A stretch of DNA of 51,018 bases, taken from the NCBI GenBank assembly GCA_002377645.1, contig DFQF01000091.1, forward strand, positions 11,779-62,796. Direction: 5' to 3'. This DNA comes from Nitrospinaceae bacterium UBA3496 (lineage in GTDB: Bacteria; UBA8248). A model generated the notes under the pieces. That model did no database searches and was not told the DNA's origin. It was given only the letters and a program-made list of their open reading frames with translations. Below are positions 9,324 to 18,375 of this stretch, in pieces; the stretch's first letter is position 1; each line of letters starts with the position of its first letter. A program made the translations under genes and the position numbers.

Positions 9324-9953
9324 TCAATCCGAAACAGTCTTTAAAATTTCCTTAGTAGAATGAAATGGATCATCGGAACCTAAAATAGAACCTACTACTG
9401 CAACTCCATACGCTCCAGCATCTATGCAATCGTGTGCATTTATAGAGGAAATTCCCCCTAAAGCATAAACATGACCTGAAACTTTATCAATTTCATCTCT
9501 AAAAATCTCAAGACCTAAATTCTGCACCGATTTCGTTTTGCTTACGGGTTGAAAAACAGGACTTAAAGTCACGTAATCCGCCCCGAACTTAAAGGCTTCT
9601 TTTGCTTCATCTACCGTATGTGCAGAATAACCGATAATGCCTTCAAACTTCAACTTGTTCTTTACAACTTGAATCGGCAGAGTACTCCTTCCAAGATGAA
9701 CACCAACCGCATTAAGAGCAAGAGCAAGAGAAGGATCTCCATTCACTATTAATTTAACTCCATATGAATCCGCAAGTTTTTTTACTTCTTTACCAAGCAA
9801 GAATCTCTCCTGATTTGGCAAATCTTTTTCTCTAAATTGGAGTAAACGCAAGCCCGCCGAGAAAGAAGCATCTAAAGCTGCTAGAAGATCAGATCCTTGT
9901 ATCACCAATCTATCAGTTATTAATAAGAGACGTTCTATTATATAATCTCCCAA
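9324..9953 (-). CDS. thiE: Thiamine-phosphate synthase
   Basis: ThiE joins HMP-PP and thiazole phosphate to make thiamine phosphate. The TIM-barrel protein shows 'LLITDR' at the start, 'LLQFREKD' (pyrophosphate binding), 'LIVNGDPSLALALNAVGVHLG' split by its normal loops, 'IGYSAHT', 'YVTLSPVF' and 'VYALGGIS'. About 209 residues. No ATG opens the frame; TTG at 9953 is the first start, while GGGAG just inside the frame leaves the exact start uncertain. It is the last gene of the riboswitch-controlled thiS-thiG-thiE operon, 4 bases after thiG. Confidence 0.92.
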   Translation of the reverse strand: MGDYIIERLLLITDRLVIQGSDLLAALDASFSAGLRLLQFREKDLPNQERFLLGKEVKKLADSYGVKLIVNGDPSLALALNAVGVHLGRSTLPIQVVKNKLKFEGIIGYSAHTVDEAKEAFKFGADYVTLSPVFQPVSKTKSVQNLGLEIFRDEIDKVSGHVYALGGISSINAHDCIDAGAYGVAVVGSILGSDDPFHSTKEILKTVSD

Positions 9954-9957
9954 AAAT

Positions 9958-10731
9958 TTAAGACCCTATAATCCCTTCAAGTGGACTGGAAGCTTCAGCA
10001 AAAAGTTTAGTTGGAATTCTCCCAGCTTCAAAAGCAAGTCTTCCGGCTTCAATTCCGTTTTTCATCGCAAGGGCCATCTTCACAGGATCATCCGCACCTG
10101 CAATTGCAGTCTGCATTAAAACAGCTGTTGAACCTAGCTCCATAGCAATAGCAGCATCTGATGCAGTCCCAACACCCGCGTCTACAATCACTGGAATTGA
10201 TATTTTTTGAAGAATAATTTTCAAATTAAATGGGTTACGTATTCCTAGACCAGAACCTATTGGTGCAGCAAGAGGCATAACTGCATGACAACCTAGGTCC
10301 TCAAGTTTCTGACATATAACAGGATCGTCAATACAATATGGAAGCACTATAAAGTCATCTTTTAATAATATTTCACAAGCTTCTAAAAGACCTTCATTAT
10401 CAGGGAAAAGTGTAGATTCATCTCCAATCACTTCAACTTTTACCATGTCAGAACCTGTAGCTTCTCTAGCAAGTCGAGCAGTAGTAATTGCACTTTTCAC
10501 ATCAAAACAACCAGCGGTATTTGGCAGAATGGTATATTTTTCACGATCAAAAAAAGCCCAAAACCCTTCTTTACTATCATCACTAAGATCTACTCTTCTA
10601 ACCGCAACAGTAACAATCTCTGCTCCACTAGCATCAAGAGCATCTTTCATAACACCGAAATTTGGATATTTACCTGAACCAACCCATAAACGGGATGAAA
10701 ATGTCCTCCCTGCTATTTCATATGTACTCAT
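9958..10731 (-). CDS. thiG: Thiazole synthase
   Basis: ThiG condenses deoxyxylulose phosphate, dehydroglycine and the ThiS thiocarboxylate to the thiazole phosphate. Conserved elements are '[13 protein letters not shown]', '[11 protein letters not shown]', 'LPNTAGC' and '[20 protein letters not shown]' in the C-terminal phosphate-binding half. 257 residues, full length. The ATG at 10731 has an excellent AGGAGG ribosome-binding site 6 bases upstream. It lies between thiS and thiE in the same transcription unit. The glycine oxidase or ThiH that makes dehydroglycine is not in this window. Confidence 0.96.
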   Translation of the reverse strand: MSTYEIAGRTFSSRLWVGSGKYPNFGVMKDALDASGAEIVTVAVRRVDLSDDSKEGFWAFFDREKYTILPNTAGCFDVKSAITTARLAREATGSDMVKVEVIGDESTLFPDNEGLLEACEILLKDDFIVLPYCIDDPVICQKLEDLGCHAVMPLAAPIGSGLGIRNPFNLKIILQKISIPVIVDAGVGTASDAAIAMELGSTAVLMQTAIAGADDPVKMALAMKNGIEAGRLAFEAGRIPTKLFAEASSPLEGIIGS

Positions 10732-10759
10732 TTGTTCCTCCTAAATTGAAATTCAAAAC

Positions 10760-10960
10760 TTATCCACCTCCCACCGCACGCACTATTTCTATTTCATCCC
10801 CATCATTTAAAATTGTTTCATCGTATTGATTTCTAGCAACTATTTCCATATTAATGGCAACTGCTACACCATTTACCTGTACTTGTAAAATCTCAAGTAA
10901 TTTTGATAGATTGATAGAGTTTGCGAAGTCTTTGGTTTCGCCATTAATACTTAATCTCAA
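10760..10960 (-). CDS. thiS: Sulfur carrier protein ThiS
   Basis: This 66-residue ubiquitin-fold sulfur carrier ends in 'IVRAVGGG', providing the C-terminal Gly-Gly that is adenylated and converted to a thiocarboxylate (one more Gly than usual). The start is TTG at 10960 with AGGGGA six bases upstream, giving the normal N-terminus 'RLSINGE'. It is the first gene of the thi operon, immediately downstream of the riboswitch terminator. Confidence 0.93.
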   Translation of the reverse strand: MRLSINGETKDFANSINLSKLLEILQVQVNGVAVAINMEIVARNQYDETILNDGDEIEIVRAVGGG

Positions 10961-10971
10961 TAAAATCCCCT

Positions 10972-10998
10972 AAAAAAAAACCGCACGAAAAATGCGGT
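10972..10998 (-). terminator. Riboswitch-controlled intrinsic terminator upstream of thiS
   Basis: On the minus strand, ACCGCA-(7-nt loop)-TGCGGT is followed by a run of nine T. The 5' half of this stem is also part of ATACCGC (11000 down to 10994), which can instead pair with GCGGTAT at 11023 down to 11017. The two pairings are mutually exclusive, which is the layout of a transcription attenuator. It lies between the aptamer and the thiS start. Confidence 0.88.
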
Positions 10999-11023
10999 AT
11001 AAGAAATATTCATGTCATACCGC

Positions 11024-11103
11024 TTCCCTTCGCTGGAATTATCCAGATCAGGTTCTAAGGGTTGCCAATACCTAGGCTCTCAGAAGAAACACCCCTAGCG
11101 AAA
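11024..11103 (-). promoter_or_regulatory. TPP riboswitch (THI element) aptamer
   Basis: The minus strand carries the THI-box consensus: 'GGGGTGTTTCTTCTGAGA' in the 5' half, then 'ACCCTTAGAACCTGATCTGG' and 'ATAATTCCAGCGAAGGGAAG' in the 3' half. Helix P1 can form between TTTCGCT near 11103 and AGCGAAG near 11028. TPP binding should stabilise the aptamer and let the downstream terminator form. Position directly upstream of thiS-thiG-thiE fits thiamine feedback control. Confidence 0.95.
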
Positions 11104-11115
11104 GTTATTAAACAA

Positions 11116-11143
11116 ATCATACCTTTTAAAAAAATTGTGTCAA
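11116..11143 (-). promoter_or_regulatory. Probable sigma-70 promoter of the thi operon
   Basis: On the minus strand a perfect -35 TTGACA (11143 to 11138) and a -10 TATGAT (11121 to 11116) are separated by 16 bases. The predicted transcription start falls a few bases before helix P1 of the riboswitch, as expected. This is read from the sequence; no experimental start is known. Confidence 0.7.
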
Positions 11144-11214
11144 ATTGATTATAATTTAAACATAGGCAAATTTATGTAATAATGTATTATCTTTAAATTA
11201 TTTTTGAGGATAAT

Positions 11215-12315
11215 ATGAAAGCTGCAATTCTTGTTGAAACAAACAAGCCGTTAGAAATTCATAATATAGAACTTGAATCTTTAAAAGAGGGTGAAGTCCT
11301 TATTAAAATGGTGGCTGCAGGTGTTTGTCACAGCGATCATCATGCAATGGTAGGACACTTTCCAACGCGTACTCCTATTATTCTAGGCCATGAAGGCGCA
11401 GGCATTATTGAAGAAGTTGGTCCAAACGTAAAATCGCTAAAAAAAGGAGACCATGTCGTCTCTGTATGGAGATATAGTTGCGGAGAATGCGAGCCATGTA
11501 TGTCTGGTAGACCAGCTACTTGTGGCGAGGGTGCTAGGATGAGAGCAGATGGAACTCTCTCAGATGGAACAACAAGATTTAAATTAAAAAATGAAAAAGT
11601 GCATCACTTTCTAGGTGTTTCCACATTCAGTTCCCACTCTATAGCTTCAGAAAAATCCGTTATGAAGATTAGAGAAGATATGCCACTTGAAAAGGCAGCA
11701 CTTGTCAGTTGTGGAGTTATTACAGGCTTTGGCGCGGTGAAAAATGCAGCAAAAGTTCAACCTGGAGAAAGCGTTGCTGTCTTTGGCACTGGAGGAGTTG
11801 GACTGAACGCTATACAAGGAGCTTCTATAATGGGAGCGGAACCAATAATTGCTGTTGACCTACTTCAAAACAAACTAGAATTTGCTAAAAAATTCGGGGC
11901 TACGCACACTATCAACTCATCAGATGAAAATGCAGAAGAAAGAATTCTAGAAATCACTAATGGACTTGGCGTTCACTATGCATTCGAAATGATTGGAGTA
12001 CCTCAAGTTATGTCAACAGCATTTAACAGTTTAAGAACAGGAGGAACGGTTGTAGTAAGTGGTCTTGCACAGTTTGAATCTGAAGTTTCAATTCCATCTG
12101 TTCCACTAGTTCTTCAAGAAAAAAAACTAATGGGTTCTCTTTATGGTTCGACAAATCCAAGGTTAGAAGTCCCTAGATTGATTGACCTTTACCTTGCAGG
12201 AAAACTCAATCTTGATGACTTATTAACTAGAAGCTATCCTATTGAAGAAATCAATGATGCTTACGATGCGTTAATCAAAGGAGAAGTTGCAAGAAGCATT
12301 ATTAAACATGATTAG
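11215..12315 (+). CDS. Zinc-dependent alcohol dehydrogenase
   Basis: This medium-chain dehydrogenase has 366 residues. The catalytic zinc ligands are in 'GVCHSDHHA' and 'LGHEGAGIIEEVG'; the structural zinc site is C-x2-C-x2-C-x7-C within 'CGECEPCMSGRPATC'. The nucleotide-binding loop is 'VFGTGGVGLNAIQGA'. It oxidises a primary alcohol or reduces an aldehyde with a nicotinamide cofactor, but the substrate is unknown. It resembles the class III-like and NDMA-dependent branch. ATG at 11215 has GAGGA upstream. It is divergent from the thi operon. Confidence 0.87.
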   Translation: MKAAILVETNKPLEIHNIELESLKEGEVLIKMVAAGVCHSDHHAMVGHFPTRTPIILGHEGAGIIEEVGPNVKSLKKGDHVVSVWRYSCGECEPCMSGRPATCGEGARMRADGTLSDGTTRFKLKNEKVHHFLGVSTFSSHSIASEKSVMKIREDMPLEKAALVSCGVITGFGAVKNAAKVQPGESVAVFGTGGVGLNAIQGASIMGAEPIIAVDLLQNKLEFAKKFGATHTINSSDENAEERILEITNGLGVHYAFEMIGVPQVMSTAFNSLRTGGTVVVSGLAQFESEVSIPSVPLVLQEKKLMGSLYGSTNPRLEVPRLIDLYLAGKLNLDDLLTRSYPIEEINDAYDALIKGEVARSIIKHD

Positions 12316-12362
12316 AAAGAATTTAATTACAAACTTTCATAAATTCCTCAAAAAGCATATAA

Positions 12363-13145
12363 ATGAAAACGCCAGAAAATCAAAGAGCAAAAGTTCAAGA
12401 AATCTACAATGAAGACTCTAAATTTTACGTTACTAGTTCATTCCATTCTGCTAGTAGTTCACTTACTAGATGTGTAGAGATTCTTAACCCCTCTAAAGGG
12501 ATTTTATTAGATATCGCAACCGGTGGAGGGCATGTTGCGATTAAAATGTCAGAACATTGTGATCTAATCATTGCGAGTGATTTAACAAGAGGCATGCTAG
12601 AATCGACCAGAGAGCATGCAACAAACAAAAAAATACAGAATATGTATTTTTTAAGAACTGATTCAGAAAGTATCTCAATTTCTGATTCTTCATTGGATTA
12701 TGTTTCTGTGAGGATTGCTTCTCATCACTTTTCAAAGATCAGTTCATTCGTAGAAGAAGTGTTTAGAGTTCTTAAACCCGGCGGAAAATTTATCTTCGTT
12801 GATAATATTTGTCCTGAAGAAGAGACAGAAGCAGAACTTTACAACACTTTCGAAAGAAAACGTGATCCAAGTCATAATATATGTTTATCGATGCCAAAAT
12901 TAAATAAAATTTTTCTAAATTCAGGATTTAAAATACTCCATACAGAAAAAATAAAAAAGAAAATGGATTTTCCTGAATGGGTAGATAGGCCTCATATAAA
13001 TGAAAAAATCATATTTGAATTAGAAAATTTATTATCAAATAGTTCTTTAACTCTAAAGAAATGGTTAAATCCAAGGACAGAAAAAGGGAAATTGTTCTTT
13101 GATGAAATTGAAGGCTTGATTCTTGCAGAAAAACCAACTCATTGA
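12363..13145 (+). CDS. Class I SAM-dependent methyltransferase
   Basis: A 260-residue protein with the SAM-binding motif I 'LLDIATGGGHVAIKM' near residue 50, the acidic 'IIASDLTRGML' strand and 'EVFRVLKPGGKFIFVD' (motif III-IV). This is the UbiE/Methyltransf_11 type, most like YcgJ-type proteins. The substrate is not known. It is followed by bioA after one base, which raises the question of a BioC-like role, but the motif I sequence is not a good BioC match, so I do not call it that. Confidence 0.8.
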   Translation: MKTPENQRAKVQEIYNEDSKFYVTSSFHSASSSLTRCVEILNPSKGILLDIATGGGHVAIKMSEHCDLIIASDLTRGMLESTREHATNKKIQNMYFLRTDSESISISDSSLDYVSVRIASHHFSKISSFVEEVFRVLKPGGKFIFVDNICPEEETEAELYNTFERKRDPSHNICLSMPKLNKIFLNSGFKILHTEKIKKKMDFPEWVDRPHINEKIIFELENLLSNSSLTLKKWLNPRTEKGKLFFDEIEGLILAEKPTH

Positions 13146-13146
13146 A

Positions 13147-14508
13147 ATGAAAACCAAACATAAATTAATAGAAGATGACCTTAAATATCTCTGGCATCCC
13201 TTTACACCAACGGAAGAATGGGAAAATGAAGATCCTCCATTAATTATTAAAGAAGGGAAAGGTTCCTATTTAATTGATATTGAGGGAAAAGAGTATTTAG
13301 ATGGAGTTTCTTCATTATGGGTTAATCTTCATGGTCACAGAAAAAACAAAATTGATACTGCTATCAAAAATCAACTGAAAAAAATAGCACACAGCACTCA
13401 ATTGGGTATGGGAAATGATATTACAATTGAATTAGCAAAAACATTGATTTCTATCGTCCCGAAAGGACTATCAAGAGTTTTTTTCTCTGACAATGGCTCT
13501 ACTGCTGTAGAAGCTGCCATGAAAATTGCTTTCCAATATCAATTGCAACGTTCAGAACCAAAACCCGAAAAATCGAATTTCTTAACATTAAATCTTGGAT
13601 ATCATGGTGATACTATTGGAGCAGTAAGCCTGGGAGGAATTGAATCATTTCATTTTAAATTCTCTCCTCTTTTATTCCAAACAATTCGAGTAGAAACACC
13701 TTATTGTTACTGGTGTCCAAGAGGCTCTACAAAACCGCCATGCTCGGTTTGCTCAGGAGAAGAAATAGTAACACACATATCGAATAATGCTGACAGAATT
13801 GCTGGAGTAGTCATAGAACCAATAATTCAGGGAGCATCTGGAATGATTATGCAAAAAAAAGGATTCCTTAAAAAAATTAGGAACGCATGCGATGAACATG
13901 ATGTGCTCTTAATTGCTGATGAAGTCGCTACAGGATTTGGCAGAACAGGTAAAATGTTTGCATGCGAACACGAAAATATTTGTCCAGATATTATTTGTTT
14001 AGCGAAAGGATTATCTGCAGGATACTTACCTATTTCTGCGACAATTACAACAGAAAAGATTTTTGACGCTTTTCGAGGAGAATACAAAGAAGGAAAAATG
14101 TTTGCCCACGGCCATTCTTATACTGGGAATCCTTTAGCATGTGCAGCTGCTTTAGCAAATCTTGAAATTTTTAAAAAAGAAAAAACCATAGATAAGATTC
14201 AGCCAAAAATCCATACTCTTTGGCAAGAAGCAAAAAAGCTGGAAAAACTAAATTTTGTAGGGGATGTGAGAGGAATAGGCTTAATGCTAGGCATTGAACT
14301 TATGAAAGACAAATTTAAAAAAATACCCTTTCAAGTACATGAAAGGGTCGCAAGAAAAATCACTTTAATGGTCAGGAAAGAAGGATTGGCAATTAGACCA
14401 TTAGGTGATGTATTAGTTTTTATGCCTCCATTTTCAATTTCAAAAAAAGAGATCAAATGGGCCTTAAAAACTATTGGAAATGCTATCAAGGAAATTCGAG
14501 TTAATTAA
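13147..14508 (+). CDS. bioA: Adenosylmethionine-8-amino-7-oxononanoate aminotransferase
   Basis: This class III PLP aminotransferase of about 453 residues makes 7,8-diaminopelargonate in biotin synthesis, using SAM as amino donor. Matching features are 'LWHPFTP' at the start, 'DGVSSLWVNLHGH' (substrate pocket Trp), 'YHGDTIGAVSLGG', the PLP-binding 'LIADEVATGFGRTG', the Schiff-base Lys in 'LAKGLSAG', and 'HGHSYTGNPLACAAA'. ATG at 13147 directly follows the methyltransferase stop. Its stop codon shares TTAA with the convergent GerMN gene. No other bio genes are in the window. Confidence 0.9.
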   Translation: MKTKHKLIEDDLKYLWHPFTPTEEWENEDPPLIIKEGKGSYLIDIEGKEYLDGVSSLWVNLHGHRKNKIDTAIKNQLKKIAHSTQLGMGNDITIELAKTLISIVPKGLSRVFFSDNGSTAVEAAMKIAFQYQLQRSEPKPEKSNFLTLNLGYHGDTIGAVSLGGIESFHFKFSPLLFQTIRVETPYCYWCPRGSTKPPCSVCSGEEIVTHISNNADRIAGVVIEPIIQGASGMIMQKKGFLKKIRNACDEHDVLLIADEVATGFGRTGKMFACEHENICPDIICLAKGLSAGYLPISATITTEKIFDAFRGEYKEGKMFAHGHSYTGNPLACAAALANLEIFKKEKTIDKIQPKIHTLWQEAKKLEKLNFVGDVRGIGLMLGIELMKDKFKKIPFQVHERVARKITLMVRKEGLAIRPLGDVLVFMPPFSISKKEIKWALKTIGNAIKEIRVN

Positions 14509-15263
14509 GGTTTTCTAGAAGGAATTCCAACTGGATTTATTTTCTCTTTTTCCTGCGTTCTTTTTTCTAATGAGATTTTAGGTACTCCAGCAGGACTGAT
14601 TTTTCTTTTCTCAAATATTTCTTCCCTCAATCCACGAACCGGCGAATCCTTAGTATTTAGAATTATAATTTCTCTCTCAGAAACCAAATCTTTCTTCATA
14701 GTCAAGGAGCCTAAGATCGAAATTGAACCTGAAAGTGTTAATGCTTCCTGTCCCTCAATAAGCAGAACTATTCTTGGAAACTTTCGTGAAATATTTTTGG
14801 AAATACTATATACGAGCGAATTAAGAGTAATCAATTCAGACAATGCTCCACCAATATGATTTTTAGATATAGAACGATCAAAATCTAAATATAAAACACC
14901 ATCCTCTCCCTTAAAAACGGATCTCAACTTCGTTTTCTTAGGAATCGTAGGAACAAATCCATCTCTTTCTGGCCCCTTCATTAAAAGTTTAATAATATTC
15001 TCTATGAATTCTATTTCATTTTTTCCTTTTGATATTTTAACGATATATTTTTTCAGAATATTTTTTTCAGAACTCCCAAAAAAAAGAGAAGCTCTAAAAT
15101 CTCCATTCTCAGAATCATTCTTATCTAAAGATGATTCTTTTTTTATTCCCTGATTTTCTCTCATAAAAGAGATAATTAAATCCCCATACGAATAGCCAAA
15201 GAAAACAGCAAAAAAAACTATCGCGATAAAAAAAAGAAAGTATGAAATTATCTTTTTCTGCAT
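14505..15263 (-). CDS. GerMN-domain membrane-anchored protein
   Basis: About 252 residues. An N-terminal membrane anchor ('YFLFFIAIVFFAVFFGYSYG') is followed by a charged linker and a GerMN domain at about residues 65-180, with 'LLMKGPERDGFVPTIPKKTK' and 'GGALSELITLNSLVYSI'. The tail holds two similar Pro-containing segments ('ISPAGVP' and 'INPVGIP'). GerMN proteins act in the periplasm near peptidoglycan; the exact function is unclear. ATG at 15263 has GAGAAG upstream. It follows the amidase gene by about 40 bases, an arrangement seen in deltaproteobacteria, so a cell-wall role is likely. Confidence 0.75.
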   Translation of the reverse strand: MQKKIISYFLFFIAIVFFAVFFGYSYGDLIISFMRENQGIKKESSLDKNDSENGDFRASLFFGSSEKNILKKYIVKISKGKNEIEFIENIIKLLMKGPERDGFVPTIPKKTKLRSVFKGEDGVLYLDFDRSISKNHIGGALSELITLNSLVYSISKNISRKFPRIVLLIEGQEALTLSGSISILGSLTMKKDLVSEREIIILNTKDSPVRGLREEIFEKRKISPAGVPKISLEKRTQEKEKINPVGIPSRKP

Positions 15264-15304
15264 ATCATTACTTCTCAAATATAATTTAGAGTTATGTATT
15301 ATAA

Positions 15305-16057
15305 CTATTGAAATTTAATATCAAAAAAAGTTAAAACTTCCGATACAATGGAACTAATATAGGAATTTTTTTCATTAATTTCCGACAACCTCGCCTCATC
15401 TTCTGGAGAAGAAATTACACCCATATTTATATAAACTGCAGGCATTCTTGCACCTTCAAGAATTTTTAAAGGTAGTATATGAAATTCTGCCTTTTTGCTC
15501 TTATCAATGCTATCAAATTGTTTCAGAAGCCTTTTTGCGAAACCGATACTTTTTACAAGATGGACATTTTGACCTCGTTCCCAACGATAACTTACAGCGA
15601 TTTGTGACTCTCCTTTTAGACGAGCAGGACGTTGTGGAGATGAAACAAAAACACTTGGACCTCTATCTCCTATTCTCCAAGAAGCATCAGCGTGGATAGT
15701 TAGGAAAAGATCAGCGTTGTTATAATTAGCAACTCCAGTTCGCTGTGAATTTGTCAGTTCTTTATCAGTTTCTCTTGTAAGAATTACCTTGATTTTTTTA
15801 TGTCTTGATATTTTATTTTTCAAAAGTCTTGCAACTTTTAGAGATAGTATTTTTTCATTTAAATTCACACCTTTACTTCCTGAATCTCTACCGCCATGCG
15901 CAGGGTCAATTACTACGACATAACTATTGGAATCATTTGAAGTCTTTTTTTCCAATGGATCATTGTGATTAATAGCAAAAGAAAAATCATGGGGGAAAAA
16001 GCAAAGAATTGAAACTACATGGAGAATGACAAAAATCTTGTAAATATTACATTTCAT
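15305..16057 (-). CDS. N-acetylmuramoyl-L-alanine amidase (Amidase_3)
   Basis: A zinc amidase that cleaves the amide between MurNAc and the peptide stem during cell separation. About 250 residues with a signal peptide (residues 1-28, ending near 'FSFA') when started at ATG 16057. The zinc ligands appear in 'VVIDPAHGGRDSG', 'LNEKILSL' (Glu) and 'LFLTIHADAS'. 'VYINMGVISSPEDEARLS' is the C-terminal conserved block; the catalytic Glu found there in many homologues ('VEtGF') appears as Asn-Met-Gly here, worth noting. It is cotranscribed with the GerMN gene. Confidence 0.88.
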   Translation of the reverse strand: MKCNIYKIFVILHVVSILCFFPHDFSFAINHNDPLEKKTSNDSNSYVVVIDPAHGGRDSGSKGVNLNEKILSLKVARLLKNKISRHKKIKVILTRETDKELTNSQRTGVANYNNADLFLTIHADASWRIGDRGPSVFVSSPQRPARLKGESQIAVSYRWERGQNVHLVKSIGFAKRLLKQFDSIDKSKKAEFHILPLKILEGARMPAVYINMGVISSPEDEARLSEINEKNSYISSIVSEVLTFFDIKFQ

Positions 16058-16198
16058 TTTTCGCTCATTTTTTATAGAAATTAAAAAATACACTATCAAA
16101 GAATGATATTTATGATTATACTTAATTAGCTCTTTTTATTAGTTTTTCAAGCTAATAGGAACAGATACTTATTCTCCTGTCCTCAATCATTCGAGAAA

Positions 16199-16672
16199 AT
16201 GAAAAACAAAAAAGAATTACACCCTATCAATAAGTTAATTGGAATACTACTTATCTTTCTTCTATCAACATCTATGATAAGTTGTCAAATTTTTCGTTTA
16301 AGTGGAGAAAATGACTCTGAAAAAAAGACAGAATTTCAAGAAAAACTTAATAAAAAAAACTATAGACTCAAAGATGTACCAGTACCAAGAAAATTTAAAC
16401 TTATTACAAAGAAATCCTTTATGTTTGAATCAACAGGCACCAGAGCAGGAAATCTAGTATATGTGGGAGAGGCTAATTATGTAAATGTTATAAATTTTTA
16501 TAAAGATAATATGCACTCCTACGGTTGGTCGATGGTAAGAACTTTTGAACAAAAATCAACTTTAATGACTTTCCAGAAAAAGGGTTGGATTACTCATATT
16601 CATGTGCAACCTGATGATTCATTTGTACAAATAGATATCAGTATAGGGCCAGATGAAAAAATAAAGAGATAG
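16199..16672 (+). CDS. Putative lipoprotein
   Basis: 157 residues. A basic N-terminus and hydrophobic segment end in a lipobox-like 'SMISC' (Cys about residue 29), so it is probably an envelope lipoprotein. After a Lys/Glu-rich spacer, the mature part carries 'VPVPRKFKLITKKSF', 'RAGNLVYVGEA' and 'VINFYKDNMHSYGW', then 'TLMTFQKKGWITHIHVQ'. I recognise this pattern as a conserved deltaproteobacterial type of hypothetical lipoprotein but know no function for it. It is divergent from the amidase gene and precedes pyrE by 39 bases. Confidence 0.7.
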   Translation: MKNKKELHPINKLIGILLIFLLSTSMISCQIFRLSGENDSEKKTEFQEKLNKKNYRLKDVPVPRKFKLITKKSFMFESTGTRAGNLVYVGEANYVNVINFYKDNMHSYGWSMVRTFEQKSTLMTFQKKGWITHIHVQPDDSFVQIDISIGPDEKIKR

Positions 16673-16711
16673 AAATTTTCACAATTAATCTAAGAATAGG
16701 AGTAAAACTTT

Positions 16712-17272
16712 TTGTCAGAAAGAAAAAAGGATTTAGAAAAGCTCCGAAGCCTTTTACTTAAGAAATCATACGAAAAAAAACAAGTCATTTTGGCTTCAGG
16801 AAAAGAAAGTGATTTTTATGTCGATTGCAGACAAGTTACCCTTCATGGAATCGGTTCAGTATTAGTCGGGAAACTTATTTATGAGATTTTAAAAGAAACG
16901 CAGTGTCAAGCCGTTGGAGGTCCTACTCTTGGTGCAGACCCAATGGTAACTGCGGTTTCTTTAACTGCCGCACTCAATGGTCAAGATCTACCAGCTTTTA
17001 TTATAAGAAAAAATGACAAACAACATGGTCTACAAAATAGGATAGAAGGTCTAAAGAATCTGGAAAAGGATATGAAAGTTGCTATAGTAGAAGACGTTGT
17101 TACTACCGCAAGTTCGACGATTATGGCTATAGAAGCGTCAGAAGCAAATAATCTCATAGTTCAAGAAATAATTTGTCTTGTAGACAGAGAAGAAGGTGGA
17201 AAAGAAATTCTTGCTGAGAAAGGGTATAAACTTAAATCGCTGTTCACAAAAACTACACTCCTCAAAGAGTGA
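16712..17272 (+). CDS. pyrE: Orotate phosphoribosyltransferase
   Basis: PyrE joins orotate to PRPP to give OMP in pyrimidine synthesis. The PRPP-binding signature is 'VAIVEDVVTTASSTI' at residues about 123-137, with 'GGPTLGADPMV' and 'IRKNDKQHG' (flexible catalytic loop Lys and His) before it. 186 residues, normal. The start is TTG at 16712 with AGGAG nine bases upstream; no in-frame ATG fits. It precedes the UGSC gene pair by about 50 bases on the same strand, so it may share a transcript with them. Confidence 0.93.
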   Translation: MSERKKDLEKLRSLLLKKSYEKKQVILASGKESDFYVDCRQVTLHGIGSVLVGKLIYEILKETQCQAVGGPTLGADPMVTAVSLTAALNGQDLPAFIIRKNDKQHGLQNRIEGLKNLEKDMKVAIVEDVVTTASSTIMAIEASEANNLIVQEIICLVDREEGGKEILAEKGYKLKSLFTKTTLLKE

Positions 17273-17322
17273 TAAAACTATTAAGTATTTTTTGATTTTA
17301 TAAATCGAAAGATTTTCAAAAA

Positions 17323-18366
17323 ATGATAGAGCCTATTGAATTTAAAGAAAATTTTTGGGAATCTATTGATTTTTATCATGAAAAAGGTTGGACAGACGGA
17401 CTGCCTGTAATTCCTCCAACCAAAGAAATGATAGAAAGTTTCCTTGATTCGGGTGGAATTACAGAAGGACAGATAGTTTTCGAAGTACCTGAAAGAAAAA
17501 GAAGTGTTAGTGCTGAAAAGATAGCAATCAATGCAATTTTGGCAGGTTGCCTACCAATTTATATGCCTGTAATTATCTCGGCACTCGAGGCAATGGCAGA
17601 CCCAGAATATAATATTCATTCAAGTGCATCTAGTACAGGTGGAGCAGCTCCTTTTATTCTTATAAACGGTCCAATCCGTTCTGAAATATCCCTTAATTCA
17701 GGAACAAATTTTTACGGACCTGGTACTAGAGCTAATGCATCAATTGGTAGAGCAATAAGATTGATTTTAATTAACTGTTTAGGCGCAAAGCCTGGTCTTA
17801 TGGATCGTTCTACACAAGGGAATCCCGGAAAATACAGTTTAACTTTTGGAGAAAATGAAGAACTGAGCCCATGGGAGCCACTAAGTATGGAATTAGGCTT
17901 TAAAAAAGAAGAAAGCACGGTAACACTACTAGCAACAGAAGGACCTCACAATATTCAAAACCATTATGGGCAGTCAAAGGGAATTTTAGATACTGCTTGT
18001 CATACCATGTCTTCTCTTGGGAGTATGAGTGAAGGACAAAGTTTCTTCGTTTTTTCTCCTGAACATGCAAAAATTATTAGTGAAGAATATAAGACTAAAC
18101 AAGAAATAAAAGAGTATATTTTTGAGAATGCTAAAATATCTGAGGATATTCTTATAGAATCTGGAAAAATTAATAATAACGGATGGGCTGATGAAAAAGG
18201 AAATGTGAGACATGCTCTTACTCCAGATGATATCTTTATTGTTGTTGCTGGTGGAGAAGCGGGCGGACATTCATCTTGGGTCCCCTCATGGAGCAGAAGA
18301 AGAAATGGAATAACAGTTACCAAAAAAATACTATCTTCAAAATCTCGACTTTTACAGACGTACTAG
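17323..18366 (+). CDS. Conserved protein paired with the UGSC selenoprotein
   Basis: A 347-residue protein without an assignable enzymatic family. Visible conserved-looking elements are 'GWTDGLPVIPPT' near residue 22, 'AEKIAINAILAGCLPIYMPV' (one Cys) around residues 65-85, a Ser/Thr/Gly-rich 'SSASSTGGAAPFILINGPI', and 'VVAGGEAGGHSSWVPSW' near the C-terminus. No signal peptide or clear membrane anchor is seen. The downstream UGSC gene starts 9 bases after its stop, and the intervening AGGAG overlaps this gene's end, so the two are tightly coupled. A joint redox function is inference from that arrangement only. Confidence 0.7.
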   Translation: MIEPIEFKENFWESIDFYHEKGWTDGLPVIPPTKEMIESFLDSGGITEGQIVFEVPERKRSVSAEKIAINAILAGCLPIYMPVIISALEAMADPEYNIHSSASSTGGAAPFILINGPIRSEISLNSGTNFYGPGTRANASIGRAIRLILINCLGAKPGLMDRSTQGNPGKYSLTFGENEELSPWEPLSMELGFKKEESTVTLLATEGPHNIQNHYGQSKGILDTACHTMSSLGSMSEGQSFFVFSPEHAKIISEEYKTKQEIKEYIFENAKISEDILIESGKINNNGWADEKGNVRHALTPDDIFIVVAGGEAGGHSSWVPSWSRRRNGITVTKKILSSKSRLLQTY

Positions 18367-18375
18367 GAGAAAAAA

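Noticed and set aside
12363..13145. BioC (malonyl-ACP O-methyltransferase) because it adjoins bioA
   Set aside because: The SAM-binding motif and remaining sequence resemble the YcgJ/UbiE type rather than BioC; position alone is not enough.
17986..18323. Minus-strand reading frames of 94 and 107 codons within the UGSC partner gene
   Set aside because: They are antisense shadows of a well-supported plus-strand gene and have low-complexity, non-protein-like sequence.
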